A DNA stretch of 64,000 nt from Pseudomonas sp. MH9.2 (GCF_034353875.1 NZ_CP133784.1:1860001-1924000), one strand, 5' to 3'; counted from the stretch's first letter, positions 17,611 to 27,019 are shown. Numbers and translations: made by a program. The notes: generated from the letters alone by a model not told the origin.

Positions 17611-18441
17611 ATGGAAAAAACAGCCGAACAAGAGGTCACAGGCCCACAGTTTTGGCGCGATGAATACCTGCCATTCATCGAAGCCCGGTCGATTCAGGAT
17701 GGGCGGCAGATCTGCTATGACCGACACGCCCATGAAACTTTTTCCATCGGCGCGGTTACAGGCGGGCGCAGCACGTACCTGAACGGGCGCTCGCAGGAGC
17801 GCATCGGAGCCGGAGTGGTAGTGCTCATGAACCCAGACGATGTTCATGCCTGCAATCCGCTGGATGATCATCCGTGGTCTTATCGAATGATGTACGTGGA
17901 TGTTGCTTGGCTGACGCGCCTTCAACATGAACTGGGCTTTAGCGAAAATCAGGACTTCAGAGCGTTTTCGGCGATCATGAGCACGGAGCCTGCGCTATAT
18001 GACGGGCTCAATCGCCTGTATGCGATGCTCATCGACGCCCAAACCGATACGTTGCATAAGCACACTGCCGTTATCGAGTTTTTCACCCATGTACAGCAGA
18101 CACTCAACCCTGCTCCGGCCTTGGCCAAAGATGCCAACTTCAAACTTAAACGTGCTGCGGACTTCATCAGCGAGCACTGCACGCGATCATTGAGTCTGGA
18201 AGAAATCTGCGCGTCGGCTGACTTGTCGGCCTCCTACCTGATCCGCGCGTTCAAGCAGCACTACGGCATGACGCCACATGCATACCTGATAAACCGCCGC
18301 CTGCAATTTGGCCGCGCACAGCTCAAACGGGGTCATCGGATTGCGGATGTCGCCCTTGAGGCGGGCTTTGCCGATCAGGCGCATTTTCAGCGGGCATTCA
18401 AGCGCTTCCATGCCGCCACGCCACGCCAATACCGAGGCTGA
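17611..18441 (+). CDS. AraC-family regulator with N-terminal cupin sensor
   Basis: The 276-residue protein has an AraC-type N-terminal cupin (HAHETFSIGAVTGGRSTYLNGR, then GAGVVVLMNPDDVHACNP) and a C-terminal double HTH (residues about 180-276: LSLEEICASADLSASYLIRAFKQHYGMTPHAYLINRRL and IADVALEAGFADQAHFQRAFKRFHAATPRQYR). The LysE exporter gene lies 7 nt past its stop on the opposite strand, a very common AraC/LysE pairing, so it may control the exporter. ATG 17611 is used; GTG codons at 17599 and 17602 are alternatives, AAGGAG being at 17594-17599. Confidence 0.9.
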   Translation: MEKTAEQEVTGPQFWRDEYLPFIEARSIQDGRQICYDRHAHETFSIGAVTGGRSTYLNGRSQERIGAGVVVLMNPDDVHACNPLDDHPWSYRMMYVDVAWLTRLQHELGFSENQDFRAFSAIMSTEPALYDGLNRLYAMLIDAQTDTLHKHTAVIEFFTHVQQTLNPAPALAKDANFKLKRAADFISEHCTRSLSLEEICASADLSASYLIRAFKQHYGMTPHAYLINRRLQFGRAQLKRGHRIADVALEAGFADQAHFQRAFKRFHAATPRQYRG

Positions 18442-18447
18442 CGGGGG

Positions 18448-19035
18448 TCAAGCGACCAGCAGGTACACGGCGCTGCCGGCCAACAACAATGCCATCGCAC
18501 GATTAAACACACGAACCCGCGCCGGCACCTGTAGATAGCTGCGCAGGCAGGTGCCCGCATAAGCCCAGCAGGCAATCGAGCCGTAGCAAACCACGAAGTA
18601 CACCCCCGCAAACTGCCAGATCAACAGGTCTGCGCCATTGGCCGCATACGCTCCCATGCCTGCCAGCGATGCCAGCCACGCCTTGGGATTGAGCCACTGC
18701 ATCGCTGCCCCGTATAAAAATGACGGGCCCTTGACCTGCTTCCCGGCGCCCAACGTGCCGTTATCCACCGCTAGCTTGTAAGCCAGGAACAACAGAAAAG
18801 CCACGCCCGCCCACTGGATGACCTGGGTCAGGAACGGCCAATGGCTAGACAGTTCATGCAACCCCAACCCAATCATCAACAGCAACACCGTGAAGCCCAC
18901 AGTCGCACCACTCACATGCGGCAGACTGGCACGAAAGCCGAACTGCGCACCGGAACTCAATGCCACTATGTTCACTGGCCCTGGCGAAATAGAAGACGCC
19001 AACGCGAACGCGGCCATGGATATAAGCATGCTCAT
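18448..19035 (-). CDS. LysE/RhtB-family amino-acid exporter
   Basis: The 195-residue protein has about six membrane helices. The N-terminal ASSISPGPVNIVALSSGAQFGFRASLPHVSGATVGF is the LysE signature, and AMQWLNPKAWLASLA is the conserved mid-protein motif. Such proteins export amino acids or related metabolites from the cytoplasm. It is convergent with the AraC regulator, which probably governs it. The substrate is unknown. Confidence 0.92.
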   Translation of the reverse strand: MSMLISMAAFALASSISPGPVNIVALSSGAQFGFRASLPHVSGATVGFTVLLLMIGLGLHELSSHWPFLTQVIQWAGVAFLLFLAYKLAVDNGTLGAGKQVKGPSFLYGAAMQWLNPKAWLASLAGMGAYAANGADLLIWQFAGVYFVVCYGSIACWAYAGTCLRSYLQVPARVRVFNRAMALLLAGSAVYLLVA

Positions 19036-19146
19036 TTAATACCTTCATTTTTTACGGCGTTTTTTGAGATAGCCGTACGAAGGTAAAGACTGAGCGCCCT
19101 CGGTTATTGAACAAAATAACCCTGTGTCGCGATCAATACGGCAGCT

Positions 19147-19170
19147 GAGCGCGGGCTTGCCTGCGAAAAG
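19147..19170 (-). repeat. Degenerate REP-like element
   Basis: GAGCGCGGGCTTGCCTGCGAAAAG resembles the GAGCGGGCTTGCCCGCGAA class of Pseudomonas REP palindromes. It lies between the LysE gene and the deaminase gene. Confidence 0.45.
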
Positions 19171-19232
19171 GCACTTTTTCAGAGAGCCATGACACTCACT
19201 TGCCTATGTTTTTTATCTAATGCATGGCGGGC

Positions 19233-19670
19233 TTATTCGCCGATGTCTTCGTTCCACAACTCAGGCTTGCTGGCGATAAAGCCGCGCATCAACTCGATGC
19301 AGGTGTGATCCTGGACCACATCGACCTCCACGCCTCTGGAGCGCAACAATGCTTCCTCACCCATGAACGTCTGATTTTCGCCCACCACGATTTTTTGAAT
19401 GCCATACAGCAGGATCGCGCCGCTGCACATCGCACACGGCGACAACGTGGTGTAAAGCACGGACTCTTTATACGTGCGCGCCGGTAAACGACCCGCGTTT
19501 TCGAACGCGTCCATTTCCCCGTGCTTGATCGCACTGCCCTCCTGTACTCGCCGATTGTGCCCACGGCCAATGATCTGGCCCTTGTGCACAATCACCGAAC
19601 CAATCGGAATCCCGCCCTCGGCCAACCCCAGTTGAGCCTCTTCAATCGCCGCTTGCATGAATGGGTCCAT
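19233..19670 (-). CDS. Nucleoside/cytosine deaminase-like zinc hydrolase
   Basis: The 145-residue protein belongs to the cytidine/deoxycytidylate deaminase-like superfamily. The zinc site is H in KHGEMDAFENAGR (HxE with catalytic Glu) plus the Cys pair in SPCAMCSGAILLYGI. The C-terminus (WNEDIGE) matches yeast-type cytosine deaminases and their bacterial relatives, so cytosine or a related base is a plausible substrate. It lacks the tRNA-adenosine deaminase C-terminal features of TadA. ATG 19670 (MDPFMQAAIEEAQ) follows a GGGGG purine run. Confidence 0.88.
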   Translation of the reverse strand: MDPFMQAAIEEAQLGLAEGGIPIGSVIVHKGQIIGRGHNRRVQEGSAIKHGEMDAFENAGRLPARTYKESVLYTTLSPCAMCSGAILLYGIQKIVVGENQTFMGEEALLRSRGVEVDVVQDHTCIELMRGFIASKPELWNEDIGE

Positions 19671-19757
19671 GATTCCCCCTGCTGTTGACCAGATAAAAAG
19701 AACAGATCCGACCACCGCGGCTCACCGACAGTTTGCCGGTGCGTGATGGTCTGAACG

Positions 19758-20261
19758 CTAATGACTGACGGTGTCCTGCGCATCAAGCAGTGCTTTGGAG
19801 ACGAAGGTCTCAAGCAGTTCGTCAGACTTTGCTTTCATGCTCATTCCGACATCCTTCTGTCTGGCGCGGAATTTATTGGCCAGCGCAGACGAAGGGCTTC
19901 CTTCATTCAGCTCGCGCAGTTCGTCAGGAGTGAAGGACTCCGCATAAGCGGCGGCCATGTTGCTGTTCCACTGCTCCTGGTAACGCGGCTGAAGGTGCTG
20001 CAACGCATCCTGGACCGTGGTTTGCGCCTGGGTCTTGCCCACCTTCTGCACAAGGGTTGCAAAGGCCACGGTGCGCGAGGCGACCTGATAACCGAGCCAG
20101 GCAAGGCTGTCGCCCAAGTGGCGCTGCTGAACGAATGCCAGCGCGACATCATTGCCCTGTCCGGCCAGCGCACTGCGCGGGCCTGCCAGCAACACAAGGA
20201 TCAGCAACCCAAGGATCACATTGCATGCCGTCTGCGAAAACGATGTGCGGTATTTCGTCAT
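19758..20261 (-). CDS. Exported DUF2059-like protein
   Basis: The 167-residue protein has an N-terminal signal/anchor (CNVILGLLILVLLAGPRSALAG) and a helical mature part with SFTPDELRELNEGSPSSALANKFRARQKDV. The F-T-x-x-E-L...S-P-x-G pattern resembles DUF2059 proteins. Its start overlaps the stop of the upstream GNAT gene by ATGA, so the two are translated together. Function unknown; periplasmic location is inferred from the signal. Confidence 0.75.
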   Translation of the reverse strand: MTKYRTSFSQTACNVILGLLILVLLAGPRSALAGQGNDVALAFVQQRHLGDSLAWLGYQVASRTVAFATLVQKVGKTQAQTTVQDALQHLQPRYQEQWNSNMAAAYAESFTPDELRELNEGSPSSALANKFRARQKDVGMSMKAKSDELLETFVSKALLDAQDTVSH

Positions 20262-20815
20262 GTCGCCCTCTTGGCAACAGCACTGGGTGAGTTCCAGTCC
20301 GGCAGCGTCATCCGATAGATCTTGACCCCGCGCCGATGGTATTGGCTGTGGATGAACGTGTTGAAGCCTAGCTTCTCAATCACATTCACCGACGCGATAT
20401 TTTCCGGCTCGACAATCGCGATCACCGAATCGATGCTCAGCGTTTCGAACGCGTAAGTCAGGGTGGCCATGGCCGCCTCCGTCGCCAAACCCTTGCCCCA
20501 GAAAGCACGGCCCAACCGATAGCCGATTTCCACTTCCTCGGCACCTTCCACGGGTTCGGCATTCAGACCGCAGAATCCGACAAACGCCGATGAACACTTC
20601 TCGACCACCGCCCACGGACCGAAGTCATTGGCCTGATATGAAAAAAAACACCCGGCCACGAACTCACGCGTCGCCTTCTCGGTCAACACACCCCTGACCG
20701 AATGCCGCATAACCTGTGCATCACCCAAAATCAACGCGAGGGCGGGCACATCCTCGGCCGTCAACTCGCGGATAATCAGTCTGTCGGTTTCTAAATGCAG
20801 TCCTGTCCTGCCCAT
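20258..20815 (-). CDS. GNAT acetyltransferase, RimJ/RimL-like
   Basis: The 185-residue protein begins MGRTGLHLETDRLIIRELTAEDVPAL, the typical start of RimJ/RimL-type acetyltransferases. The acetyl-CoA motif is EEVEIGYRLGRAFWGKGLATEAAMATLTYAF and the terminal motif is PENIASVNVIEKLGFN. It may acetylate a ribosomal protein or a small amine. An open extension upstream to 21010 has no homology; the ATG at 20815 gives the family start. It is the first gene of a two-gene operon with the DUF2059-like protein (ATGA overlap). Confidence 0.88.
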   Translation of the reverse strand: MGRTGLHLETDRLIIRELTAEDVPALALILGDAQVMRHSVRGVLTEKATREFVAGCFFSYQANDFGPWAVVEKCSSAFVGFCGLNAEPVEGAEEVEIGYRLGRAFWGKGLATEAAMATLTYAFETLSIDSVIAIVEPENIASVNVIEKLGFNTFIHSQYHRRGVKIYRMTLPDWNSPSAVAKRAT

Positions 20816-20970
20816 TTGTGCCTCGTTGTCGCACGCATGGGGTGGATTTACGCACATCATCCAGCCCTTATGCGAGCGCTTCGCACCGAGCCGGGTGCGA
20901 CGCGACCTAATGGCTGAGCGTCTGGTTGAAGGCGTCGACGGGGAAATCGACTTTAGGGAAGAGTCGCAGA

Positions 20971-20996
20971 TAAAAACGGAGCCTGATAAGGCTCCG
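20971..20996 (-). terminator. Terminator after the small Lys-rich gene
   Basis: On the minus strand, CGGAGCC and GGCTCCG form a 7-bp stem with a 6-nt loop followed by TTTTT. It lies 11 nt beyond the stop of the 38-residue gene. Confidence 0.88.
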
Positions 20997-21006
20997 CAGG
21001 ATTGGA

Positions 21007-21123
21007 TCAATGACCAAAAGCACCGGCATCGGATTTTTTGGCTTTTTTATCAGCGCGTTTTTCATCGAGGGTTTTAGCCGGTTTCTTCTTCGCGGCTTTC
21101 TTTGATTCCATGCCTTTGCTCAT
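21007..21123 (-). CDS. 38-residue Lys/Ala-rich small protein
   Basis: A short frame encodes MSKGMESKKAAKKKP...KRADKKAKKSDAGAFGH, 38 residues with over a third Lys or Arg. GGAG lies about 9 nt before the ATG and a clean terminator follows the stop, so it is a self-contained gene. Very similar short Lys-rich proteins occur across Pseudomonas genomes as I recall. The charge suggests nucleic-acid binding, but the function is unknown. Confidence 0.82.
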   Translation of the reverse strand: MSKGMESKKAAKKKPAKTLDEKRADKKAKKSDAGAFGH

Positions 21124-21278
21124 GATGCGCTCTCCACTGTGAGTGATCTTGCCTCAGTTATACACCTAATCGGATGCCACACTGGTACCGATTGCCGCGC
21201 GCTATGATGCGCTGCCCGTAAGGCCGTCTTTATAGATTAGGCCTTCTTTGATTTGTTGCCGCCGTGCTATCGAGCCTC

Positions 21279-21698
21279 ATGTCCGCCACTCAGTTCTACG
21301 TGTTGTCCGAGCTGTCCAGACCACTGCTGGACAAGTTCTATCGAGCACACAAGTCACCGATGCGTGCTGGCAAAGACGCGCAATTGTGGGTGGCGAAACA
21401 GACTGAAATCATCGGGGCAATGTGCCTGACGCCGGTCGCCAACGGGCATTGGCTGACCGGTTTGTTCGTCGCCCCCTTATTGCGCGGCCAAGCCATCGCC
21501 AGTCGCTTGCTCGGCGAAGCCTTGACGCACACTCGCGGACCGGTCTGGTTGTTTTGCCATCCGGAGTTGTTGGCTTTTTATCAGCGCGCAGGGTTCGAAG
21601 CGATATCTGTCTTGCCAGAACCGTTGTCAGATCGATTCGAGCGCTACACTCGCACCAAGGCCTTGATAGCGATGAGCCGATCAAACCTCCAGCCATAG
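21279..21698 (+). CDS. GNAT-family acetyltransferase
   Basis: The 139-residue protein has a compact GNAT fold: NGHWLTGLFVAPLLRGQAIASRLLGEAL is the acetyl-CoA motif and VWLFCHPELLAFYQRAGFE is the C-terminal motif. The ATG at 21279 is used; GTG 21264 in frame is an alternative and neither has a strong SD. The substrate is unknown. Confidence 0.8.
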   Translation: MSATQFYVLSELSRPLLDKFYRAHKSPMRAGKDAQLWVAKQTEIIGAMCLTPVANGHWLTGLFVAPLLRGQAIASRLLGEALTHTRGPVWLFCHPELLAFYQRAGFEAISVLPEPLSDRFERYTRTKALIAMSRSNLQP

Positions 21699-21809
21699 AA
21701 CCTTTAGTTCAGTGGCATGCGCAAAAATGTGTGATCGCAGGGGGTAAATCTGCGTGGTAGCCTCCGAGCTGGATGGGCTCGAGTCGGGCCTGGACGACAA
21801 GGACTGGTA

Positions 21810-22679
21810 ATGAAACGTCAGCTTATCGCTTACTCCCTCACCACCCTGCTCGGGACCGCTCTGGTCCAGGCCGCCGAAAACCCTGCAACCACACACCCTG
21901 AAACACTGCCCGCGCTTGCTTTCGCCGTCACGGCAGAGCAGTTTTCCAGGGTGTTATCGGGGGCATGGAGATCACCGGAAAATCGTGCAAGGGATCAATA
22001 TCGTCATCCGCAACAAACCCTGCAATTCTTCGGTGTGCGCCCCAATCAGACCCTGATTGAAATTACCCCCGGCAACGGCTGGTACAGCGAGCTGCTGGCG
22101 CCGTTGCTCAAGGACGAAGGTCATTACATTGCAGCTGTACAGACACCTGCCAGCGGCGATTATTACCGTAAGGCCGCCGACAGCCTGAAACAGAAGTTCG
22201 CCGCCGATCCAGCGCGCTATGGCAAGGCGCAGATCATTGAGTTCGACCCGCAAGCACCGGTCTTCGGCAAACCGGCGTCTGCGGATACTGTGCTGACGTT
22301 CCGTAATGTGCATAACTGGGTGATGGCTGACGACGCGCCAGCGATGTTCAAGGCGTTTTACGCGGTACTGAAACCGGGCGGTACCTTGGGTGTGGTCGAT
22401 CATCGGGCCAAAGAAGGAGCCTCACTGGAGGCCATCAAACAGAGCGGCTATCTGCCCACCACGTACGTGGTCAAGCTGGCCACCGAAGCCGGGTTCACCC
22501 TAGCGGACGAAAGCGAAATCAACGCCAACCCAGCAGATACCAAGGACTACCCACAAGGGGTATGGACCCTGCCACCGTCCTTGAGATTGGGAGAACAGGA
22601 CCGGGCCAGGTACCTGGAAATTGGCGAGTCGGACCGAATGACTCTGCGCTTCATCAAGCCGGTCCAGATCGCCCACTAA
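21810..22679 (+). CDS. Exported predicted methyltransferase (COG4798 type)
   Basis: The 289-residue protein has a signal peptide (MKRQLIAYSLTTLLGTALVQ, cleavage at AAE) and then a class I SAM-methyltransferase-like fold: LIEITPGNGWYSELLAPLL in place of the usual glycine loop, ADTVLTFRNVHNWV, and YAVLKPGGTLGVVDHRA. Periplasmic methyltransferase-like proteins of this family are widespread in proteobacteria, but their reaction is not known, and a SAM supply outside the cytoplasm is doubtful. It lies convergent to the deformylase gene, 20 nt away. Confidence 0.85.
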   Translation: MKRQLIAYSLTTLLGTALVQAAENPATTHPETLPALAFAVTAEQFSRVLSGAWRSPENRARDQYRHPQQTLQFFGVRPNQTLIEITPGNGWYSELLAPLLKDEGHYIAAVQTPASGDYYRKAADSLKQKFAADPARYGKAQIIEFDPQAPVFGKPASADTVLTFRNVHNWVMADDAPAMFKAFYAVLKPGGTLGVVDHRAKEGASLEAIKQSGYLPTTYVVKLATEAGFTLADESEINANPADTKDYPQGVWTLPPSLRLGEQDRARYLEIGESDRMTLRFIKPVQIAH

Positions 22680-22699
22680 ACATTCGCCTACCCGCAGAC

Positions 22700-23239
22700 T
22701 CACTCGTCCGCGTCGGGGTCCATGTCCGGAAACAGCACTTCAGTGTAACCAAACTTACTGAAGTCGCTGATCCGCGAGGGGTACAACCGGCCGATCAGGT
22801 GATCACATTCATGCTGCACTACGCGGGCATGAAAGCCATGAGCAATGCGCTGAATCGGGTTGCCATCCGGATCGAAACCTTCGTAACGAATATGCTCGTA
22901 ACGCTCCACAGCGCCGCGTAAACCCGGTACTGACAGACACCCTTCCCAGTCCTCTTCCAGGAATGGGCTGAGGGGTGTGATCAACGGATTGAGCAGAATG
23001 GTTTGCGGCACGGCATCCGCTTCCGGGTAACGCTCGCTGTGCTCGAAACCGAAGATCACCAATTGCAGATCGATACCAATTTGCGGTGCCGCCAGACCTA
23101 CTCCGCCGACGCTGTCCATGGTCTCGAACATGTCTGCAATCAAGGCCTCAAGTTCCGGCGTACCGAACAGGGCTTCAGGTACCGGGGGCGCGATTCGCAG
23201 CAAGCGCTCGTCGCCCATTTTCAGAATTTCTCGAATCAT
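22700..23239 (-). CDS. def: Peptide deformylase (accessory paralogue)
   Basis: The 179-residue metalloenzyme removes the formyl group from nascent proteins. All three motifs are present: [18 protein letters not shown] (metal Cys) and HECDHL (two metal His and the catalytic Glu). It is not next to fmt, and its C-terminal tail ([22 protein letters not shown]) differs from the housekeeping enzyme, so it is probably a second deformylase. It starts with [14 protein letters not shown], the common start of the family. Confidence 0.93.
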   Translation of the reverse strand: MIREILKMGDERLLRIAPPVPEALFGTPELEALIADMFETMDSVGGVGLAAPQIGIDLQLVIFGFEHSERYPEADAVPQTILLNPLITPLSPFLEEDWEGCLSVPGLRGAVERYEHIRYEGFDPDGNPIQRIAHGFHARVVQHECDHLIGRLYPSRISDFSKFGYTEVLFPDMDPDADE

Positions 23240-23286
23240 AAAAAGCCTTATAGGTCAGCCAAGGGCACAATCGTGCCACATCATGC

Positions 23287-24246
23287 TCATGATTCGTCAG
23301 CCTTCACAGGCATCGGGATGGAATGATCACGCCCGAGCCCGGAGATGTGATGCTTGTCATCAGGCTGATGGCTAGCGCCGAATGCTTTGTCCCCCGGATT
23401 CTTGCCCTCGGCGGACATGTGTTCGATCACCGCATTCATTTCCGCGCCGAGCAACAGCACCGCCGCCGAAATATAGAAATACAGCAACAGCACAATGATC
23501 GCGCCGATGCTGCCGTACATGGCGTTGTAATCGGCAAACGTTTTCACGTAATAACCAAAGCCCAGAGAGGCCACAATCCAAACCACCACGGCCAGGACCG
23601 AACCGGGAGTAATGAAGCGAAACTTCTGCTCCACATCAGGCATGACGTAGTAAATCAACGCCACCGCCACCATCAACAACATGATGATCAAGGGCCAACG
23701 CAGGACGGTCCACAAGGTGACGATAAAGTCCTCCATGCCGATCTGCCCGGCCAGCCAGTTCATCACTTGCGGTCCGGTGACCATGAACGCAGCGGCGGCC
23801 AGCAACATTCCGGCAATACCCACGGTGTAGAGAATCGACAGAGGGAAACGCTTCCAGATTGGCCGCCCTTCCACCACATCGTAGGCGGCGTTCATGGCAC
23901 TCATCATCAAGCGCACACCCGCCGAGGCGGTCCATAGCGCGATAACGATACCGACCGACAGCAACCCGCCCTTGGACTGCTGCAACTGATCAATCACTGG
24001 ATTAACCTGCTCAAGCGCCTGTGGCGGCAACACCAGTTCCGATTGCAGGCGCAGCCAGGAGAAAAAGTCCGGCAGGTGCAGAAAGCCGATCAGGGCGATG
24101 AGAAACAACAGAAACGGAAAAAGCGAAAACAGCATTTGATACGCTAATGCCGACGCATAGGTCGACATTTCATCATTAATGAACTCGTTGACGGTATGCA
24201 CCATCACCTTACCCAATGGAAGCTGGCGCAACTCCGGAAAAATCAT
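23287..24246 (-). CDS. YihY/BrkB-family inner-membrane protein
   Basis: The 319-residue protein has six or more membrane helices and the YihY/virulence factor BrkB signatures: ALAYQMLFSLFPFLLFLIALIGF near the N-terminus and TPGSVLAVVVWIVASLGFGYYV...YNAMYGSIGAIIVLLLYFYISAAVLLLGAEMNA near the C-terminus. These proteins were once annotated as RNase BN, which is not correct; transport or envelope roles have been suggested. AAGGAG stands 6 nt before the ATG. A polar, His-containing tail follows the last helix. Confidence 0.92.
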   Translation of the reverse strand: MIFPELRQLPLGKVMVHTVNEFINDEMSTYASALAYQMLFSLFPFLLFLIALIGFLHLPDFFSWLRLQSELVLPPQALEQVNPVIDQLQQSKGGLLSVGIVIALWTASAGVRLMMSAMNAAYDVVEGRPIWKRFPLSILYTVGIAGMLLAAAAFMVTGPQVMNWLAGQIGMEDFIVTLWTVLRWPLIIMLLMVAVALIYYVMPDVEQKFRFITPGSVLAVVVWIVASLGFGYYVKTFADYNAMYGSIGAIIVLLLYFYISAAVLLLGAEMNAVIEHMSAEGKNPGDKAFGASHQPDDKHHISGLGRDHSIPMPVKADES

Positions 24247-24492
24247 CGTATCTCCTTACCCTACAACTCAAGCCGACTTCATTGATCGATAGGTGGGCGC
24301 TTCAACTGCTCAGCCTTTCTGTCCACAGGCAGGCGTTCTACCTTAAGGTAGCCCAATTGGCGACGCCAAAGAGGTATCAATCCTTTTCCGGTTATTCGGC
24401 CCATTACTCAAGCCCTGTAAACAGCGTGATCAGATAGAGCAACGGCCATCAAAAGATGACCGTTGCGATTCACTGCTAGCTCACTTACATAC

Positions 24493-24684
24493 TCAGATTT
24501 TATCGACACCCTTTTTCACCGCATCCTTTGCTTTGCCTACGGCTTCCTGGGCTTTACCTTTGATTTCCTGGGCCTTGCCTTCAGTCCTGAGTTTCGGGTT
24601 GTCAGTGGCTTTGCCAATGCCTTGCTTGACGTTACCCACTGCTTCGTTGGTCATGCCTTTGATTTTATCGCCACTGCTGCTCAT
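24493..24684 (-). CDS. CsbD-family stress protein
   Basis: The 63-residue hydrophilic protein has the CsbD pattern of repeated GK-A motifs: MSSSGDKIKGMTNEAVG, VKQGIGKATDN, then EIKGKAQEAVGKAKDAVKKGVDKI. CsbD proteins are abundant, disordered stress proteins of unknown mechanism. GGAG lies at a good distance from ATG 24684. Confidence 0.9.
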   Translation of the reverse strand: MSSSGDKIKGMTNEAVGNVKQGIGKATDNPKLRTEGKAQEIKGKAQEAVGKAKDAVKKGVDKI

Positions 24685-24941
24685 GGTGTTTCTCCAGGGT
24701 AGGAAAATAAGCGTCATAACCTCGACATAAGGATTGACCCACCTCCGTCGCGCAGAGTTTCAAAAAATTTCCCAGTCGGTCTTTCCGTTCGTCGCAGACT
24801 CAATGCTCTAAAACCCGGCCATTTCACCGCGTAATGCAGGTTTAACTTTAAGTTTGCGCGACAACCCCCGAGAATGCGCAACGCAGTCAGGCTGTGGTGG
24901 TCAAGGCCACCGCGCTGTACACACAGATCCACAGGAACGTT

Positions 24942-25322
24942 ATGAAACTCGATAAAAAGCTGGCCATCGCTCGTAGGAACCAGGAACTCGGCGGTGCCGT
25001 GCTCGGTGTCAACAACACCCATTTCACGGTGCTGAACACCAACAAGAACATCTGGTGGTTTGACCTGCCCATGAGCCGCCTGAAGATCGGTCAATACGAG
25101 TGGGTGCACTTGCTACTGCACACACCGAGCACCGATGAACTGCTGCACTTGAAAGTGCCAACGGTGTATCTGCGCGATCATATGGAAGGCCTGGTGGTCC
25201 GCAACAAGGACAAACGCAACTCGAGCCTCAGCCTGGAACTGAGCGCCGACAAGGACTCGTTCCTTAAAGACGTTCGCCCTGCGGGTGCCAATGTGCCGTT
25301 CGCGTCCTTCGTGCAGAAATAG
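24942..25322 (+). CDS. Conserved hypothetical protein
   Basis: The 126-residue soluble protein starts MKLDKKLAIARRNQELGGAV with AGGA before ATG 24942. It has regular beta-rich segments (FTVLNTNKNIWWFDLPMSRL, YEWVHLLLHTP, LRVPT-like strands) and a Lys-rich late region. I do not recognise a named family, although similar proteins occur in Pseudomonas. No signal peptide is seen. It is convergent with the S1-domain gene. Confidence 0.7.
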   Translation: MKLDKKLAIARRNQELGGAVLGVNNTHFTVLNTNKNIWWFDLPMSRLKIGQYEWVHLLLHTPSTDELLHLKVPTVYLRDHMEGLVVRNKDKRNSSLSLELSADKDSFLKDVRPAGANVPFASFVQK

Positions 25323-25449
25323 GCCCCACGAGACATCCCTGTGAGATTGAGCCGACGGCTTGGGCTTTTTCCTCGAATGGGCCGCGGACCGAACGCACTG
25401 CAGGGCCACACCGTGGCCTGTCGGCATTGCGTTCGGAAAGGCTGAGCCT

Positions 25450-26286
25450 TCAGACCAGCTCGATGCGATCCGCGTGAATAACGATCTGGCCCTGCTTGTA
25501 CAGCGCACCAATCGCTTTCTTGAAGTTACCTTTGCTGACCCCGAACAAGCCGCTGATCACTTGCGGATCGCTCTTATCGCTGACCGGCAGCACGCCGTTG
25601 TTTTCCCGCAACTTGGTGAGGATCTTCGAGTTCAGACTGCTGGCCGCTTCCTCACCCACCGGTTGCAGGCTCAGGCTGATATTGCCGTCCGCGCGAATTT
25701 CTTTGATGAAGCCTTTCTCTTCTTTGCCCGGGCGCAAGAATTTGAACACTTCGTTCTTGTGAATCAGGCCCCAATGCTTGTTGTTGATAATGGCCTTGAA
25801 GCCCATGTCCGTCGCTTCAGCCACCAGCAAATTGACTTCTTGTCCGACCTTATAATCGGCGGGCGTCTTGTCCAGATAGCGATCCAGCCGGGCGGTAGCG
25901 GTGATCCGGCGCGTGTGCTTGTCCAGATAAACGTGGACCACGCAATAATCGCCAGCCTGCAACGAATGCTTTTCTTCGGAGTAAGGCAGCAACAGATCCT
26001 TGGACAGGCCCCAATCAAGGAAAATGCCAATGCTGTTCACTTCAAGGACTTTCAAGCTGGCGAACTCACCGACCTGGACCTTGGGTTTCTCAGTGGTGGC
26101 AATCAGCTTGTCGTCACTGTCCAGGTAAACGAAGACATTGAGCCAGTCTTCATCTTCGCTGGGAATATCTTTCGGGATATAGCGATTGGGCAGGAGGATT
26201 TCGCCGTCCTGAGCGCCGTCCAGATACAAACCAAAGTTAGTGTGTTTTACCACTTGCAAGCTGTTGTAGCGCCCGACTAAAGCCAT
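25450..26286 (-). CDS. CvfB/YitL-like S1 RNA-binding protein
   Basis: The 278-residue protein consists of tandem S1-like OB domains (LVGRYNSLQVVKHTNFGLYLDG, VGEFASLKVLEVNSIGIFLDWGLSKDLLLPYSEE, KVGQEVNLLVAEATDMGFKAIINNKHWGLIHKNEVF) and a C-terminal winged helix (SGLFGVSKGNFKKAIGALYKQGQI). This is the CvfB layout, an RNA-binding regulator linked to virulence in Gram-positives. The ATG at 26286 is preferred to TTG 26292. Confidence 0.9.
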   Translation of the reverse strand: MALVGRYNSLQVVKHTNFGLYLDGAQDGEILLPNRYIPKDIPSEDEDWLNVFVYLDSDDKLIATTEKPKVQVGEFASLKVLEVNSIGIFLDWGLSKDLLLPYSEEKHSLQAGDYCVVHVYLDKHTRRITATARLDRYLDKTPADYKVGQEVNLLVAEATDMGFKAIINNKHWGLIHKNEVFKFLRPGKEEKGFIKEIRADGNISLSLQPVGEEAASSLNSKILTKLRENNGVLPVSDKSDPQVISGLFGVSKGNFKKAIGALYKQGQIVIHADRIELV

Positions 26287-26656
26287 TTCCAAATACCCTC
26301 ATTACGTGGGCGGCATTCTACCCGAGTTTGCCATTGTGTTCGCGGCTCCCGCCGACGAGGCGCGAGGCCGATCAGAAAGACTATAACAATCAATGATTTG
26401 CTCATAACGCCGAGCGTCCCGCGCCTCCGCTCGTCAGATCAATAGAGGCCCTGGCCCCACCGCTCTATTCCAGGTAAATCCGCTCATGAAATAACTTCTC
26501 AGTTAAAACAGTCAGTTGCGGCCAAATACCGTGACAACCTGTCCAACAGGAGAGGCCCAAACCCATGCGTTTCAGAGCTATATTTACCAAGCAATTGTCA
26601 AGCATTTCATATACAATTGCTGGCCGTATTGAATTTTACATAGGTTAATGGAAGCC
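26287..26656. other. Intergenic stretch, no gene accepted
   Basis: This 370-bp gap becomes AT-rich toward its right end. A 27-codon frame beginning at about 26565 (MRFRAIFTKQL) has an SD-like AGGAG upstream but nothing else to support it. The region should hold the promoter of the following small gene. Confidence 0.45.
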
Positions 26657-26836
26657 ATGCGCGTAAAAGCATCCAACTCGAAACCAAAGGCAGCTCCAGC
26701 CGTTGAGACCAGCGACTCGATCAACGCACAGATTGCTACGTTCCTGAAATCTGGCGGTCAGATTCAAGAGATTGCTAAAGGCGTCAGCGGCCAGACTTTC
26801 GGCCCGTCCAAGCAAATCACCCTCGGCAAGAAGTAA
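26657..26836 (+). CDS. Small conserved Pseudomonas protein, possible regulator
   Basis: The 59-residue protein begins MRVKASNSKPKAAP and ends in a compact segment, INAQIATFLKSGGQIQEIAKGVSGQTF. This GG-x-I-x-x-I-x-x-G-x-SG segment recurs in several small phage and plasmid proteins and may be a short DNA-binding helix pair. GGA lies close upstream of ATG 26657; an in-frame ATG at 26648 is an alternative. Function unknown. Confidence 0.7.
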   Translation: MRVKASNSKPKAAPAVETSDSINAQIATFLKSGGQIQEIAKGVSGQTFGPSKQITLGKK

Positions 26837-27019
26837 TACCCCCGCCCCAGTTGTCGATCTCTATGCGCTTTGTTTTTCAAGGCGCTAGGGCTATCGATCC
26901 TTCGTTGCATGATCTTTTTCTCAAGCGTTGCCTTGCCCTTTGATACAGCTACGTTGCACAGCCGTAGCGGGACAGGCAGGATGATGACCTGACGGTCAGT
27001 TCCTTCCGCGGAATCCACT

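Noticed and set aside
25360..26280. Plus-strand frame of 306 codons opposite the S1-domain gene
   Set aside because: It is a shadow of a recognisable CvfB-like protein.
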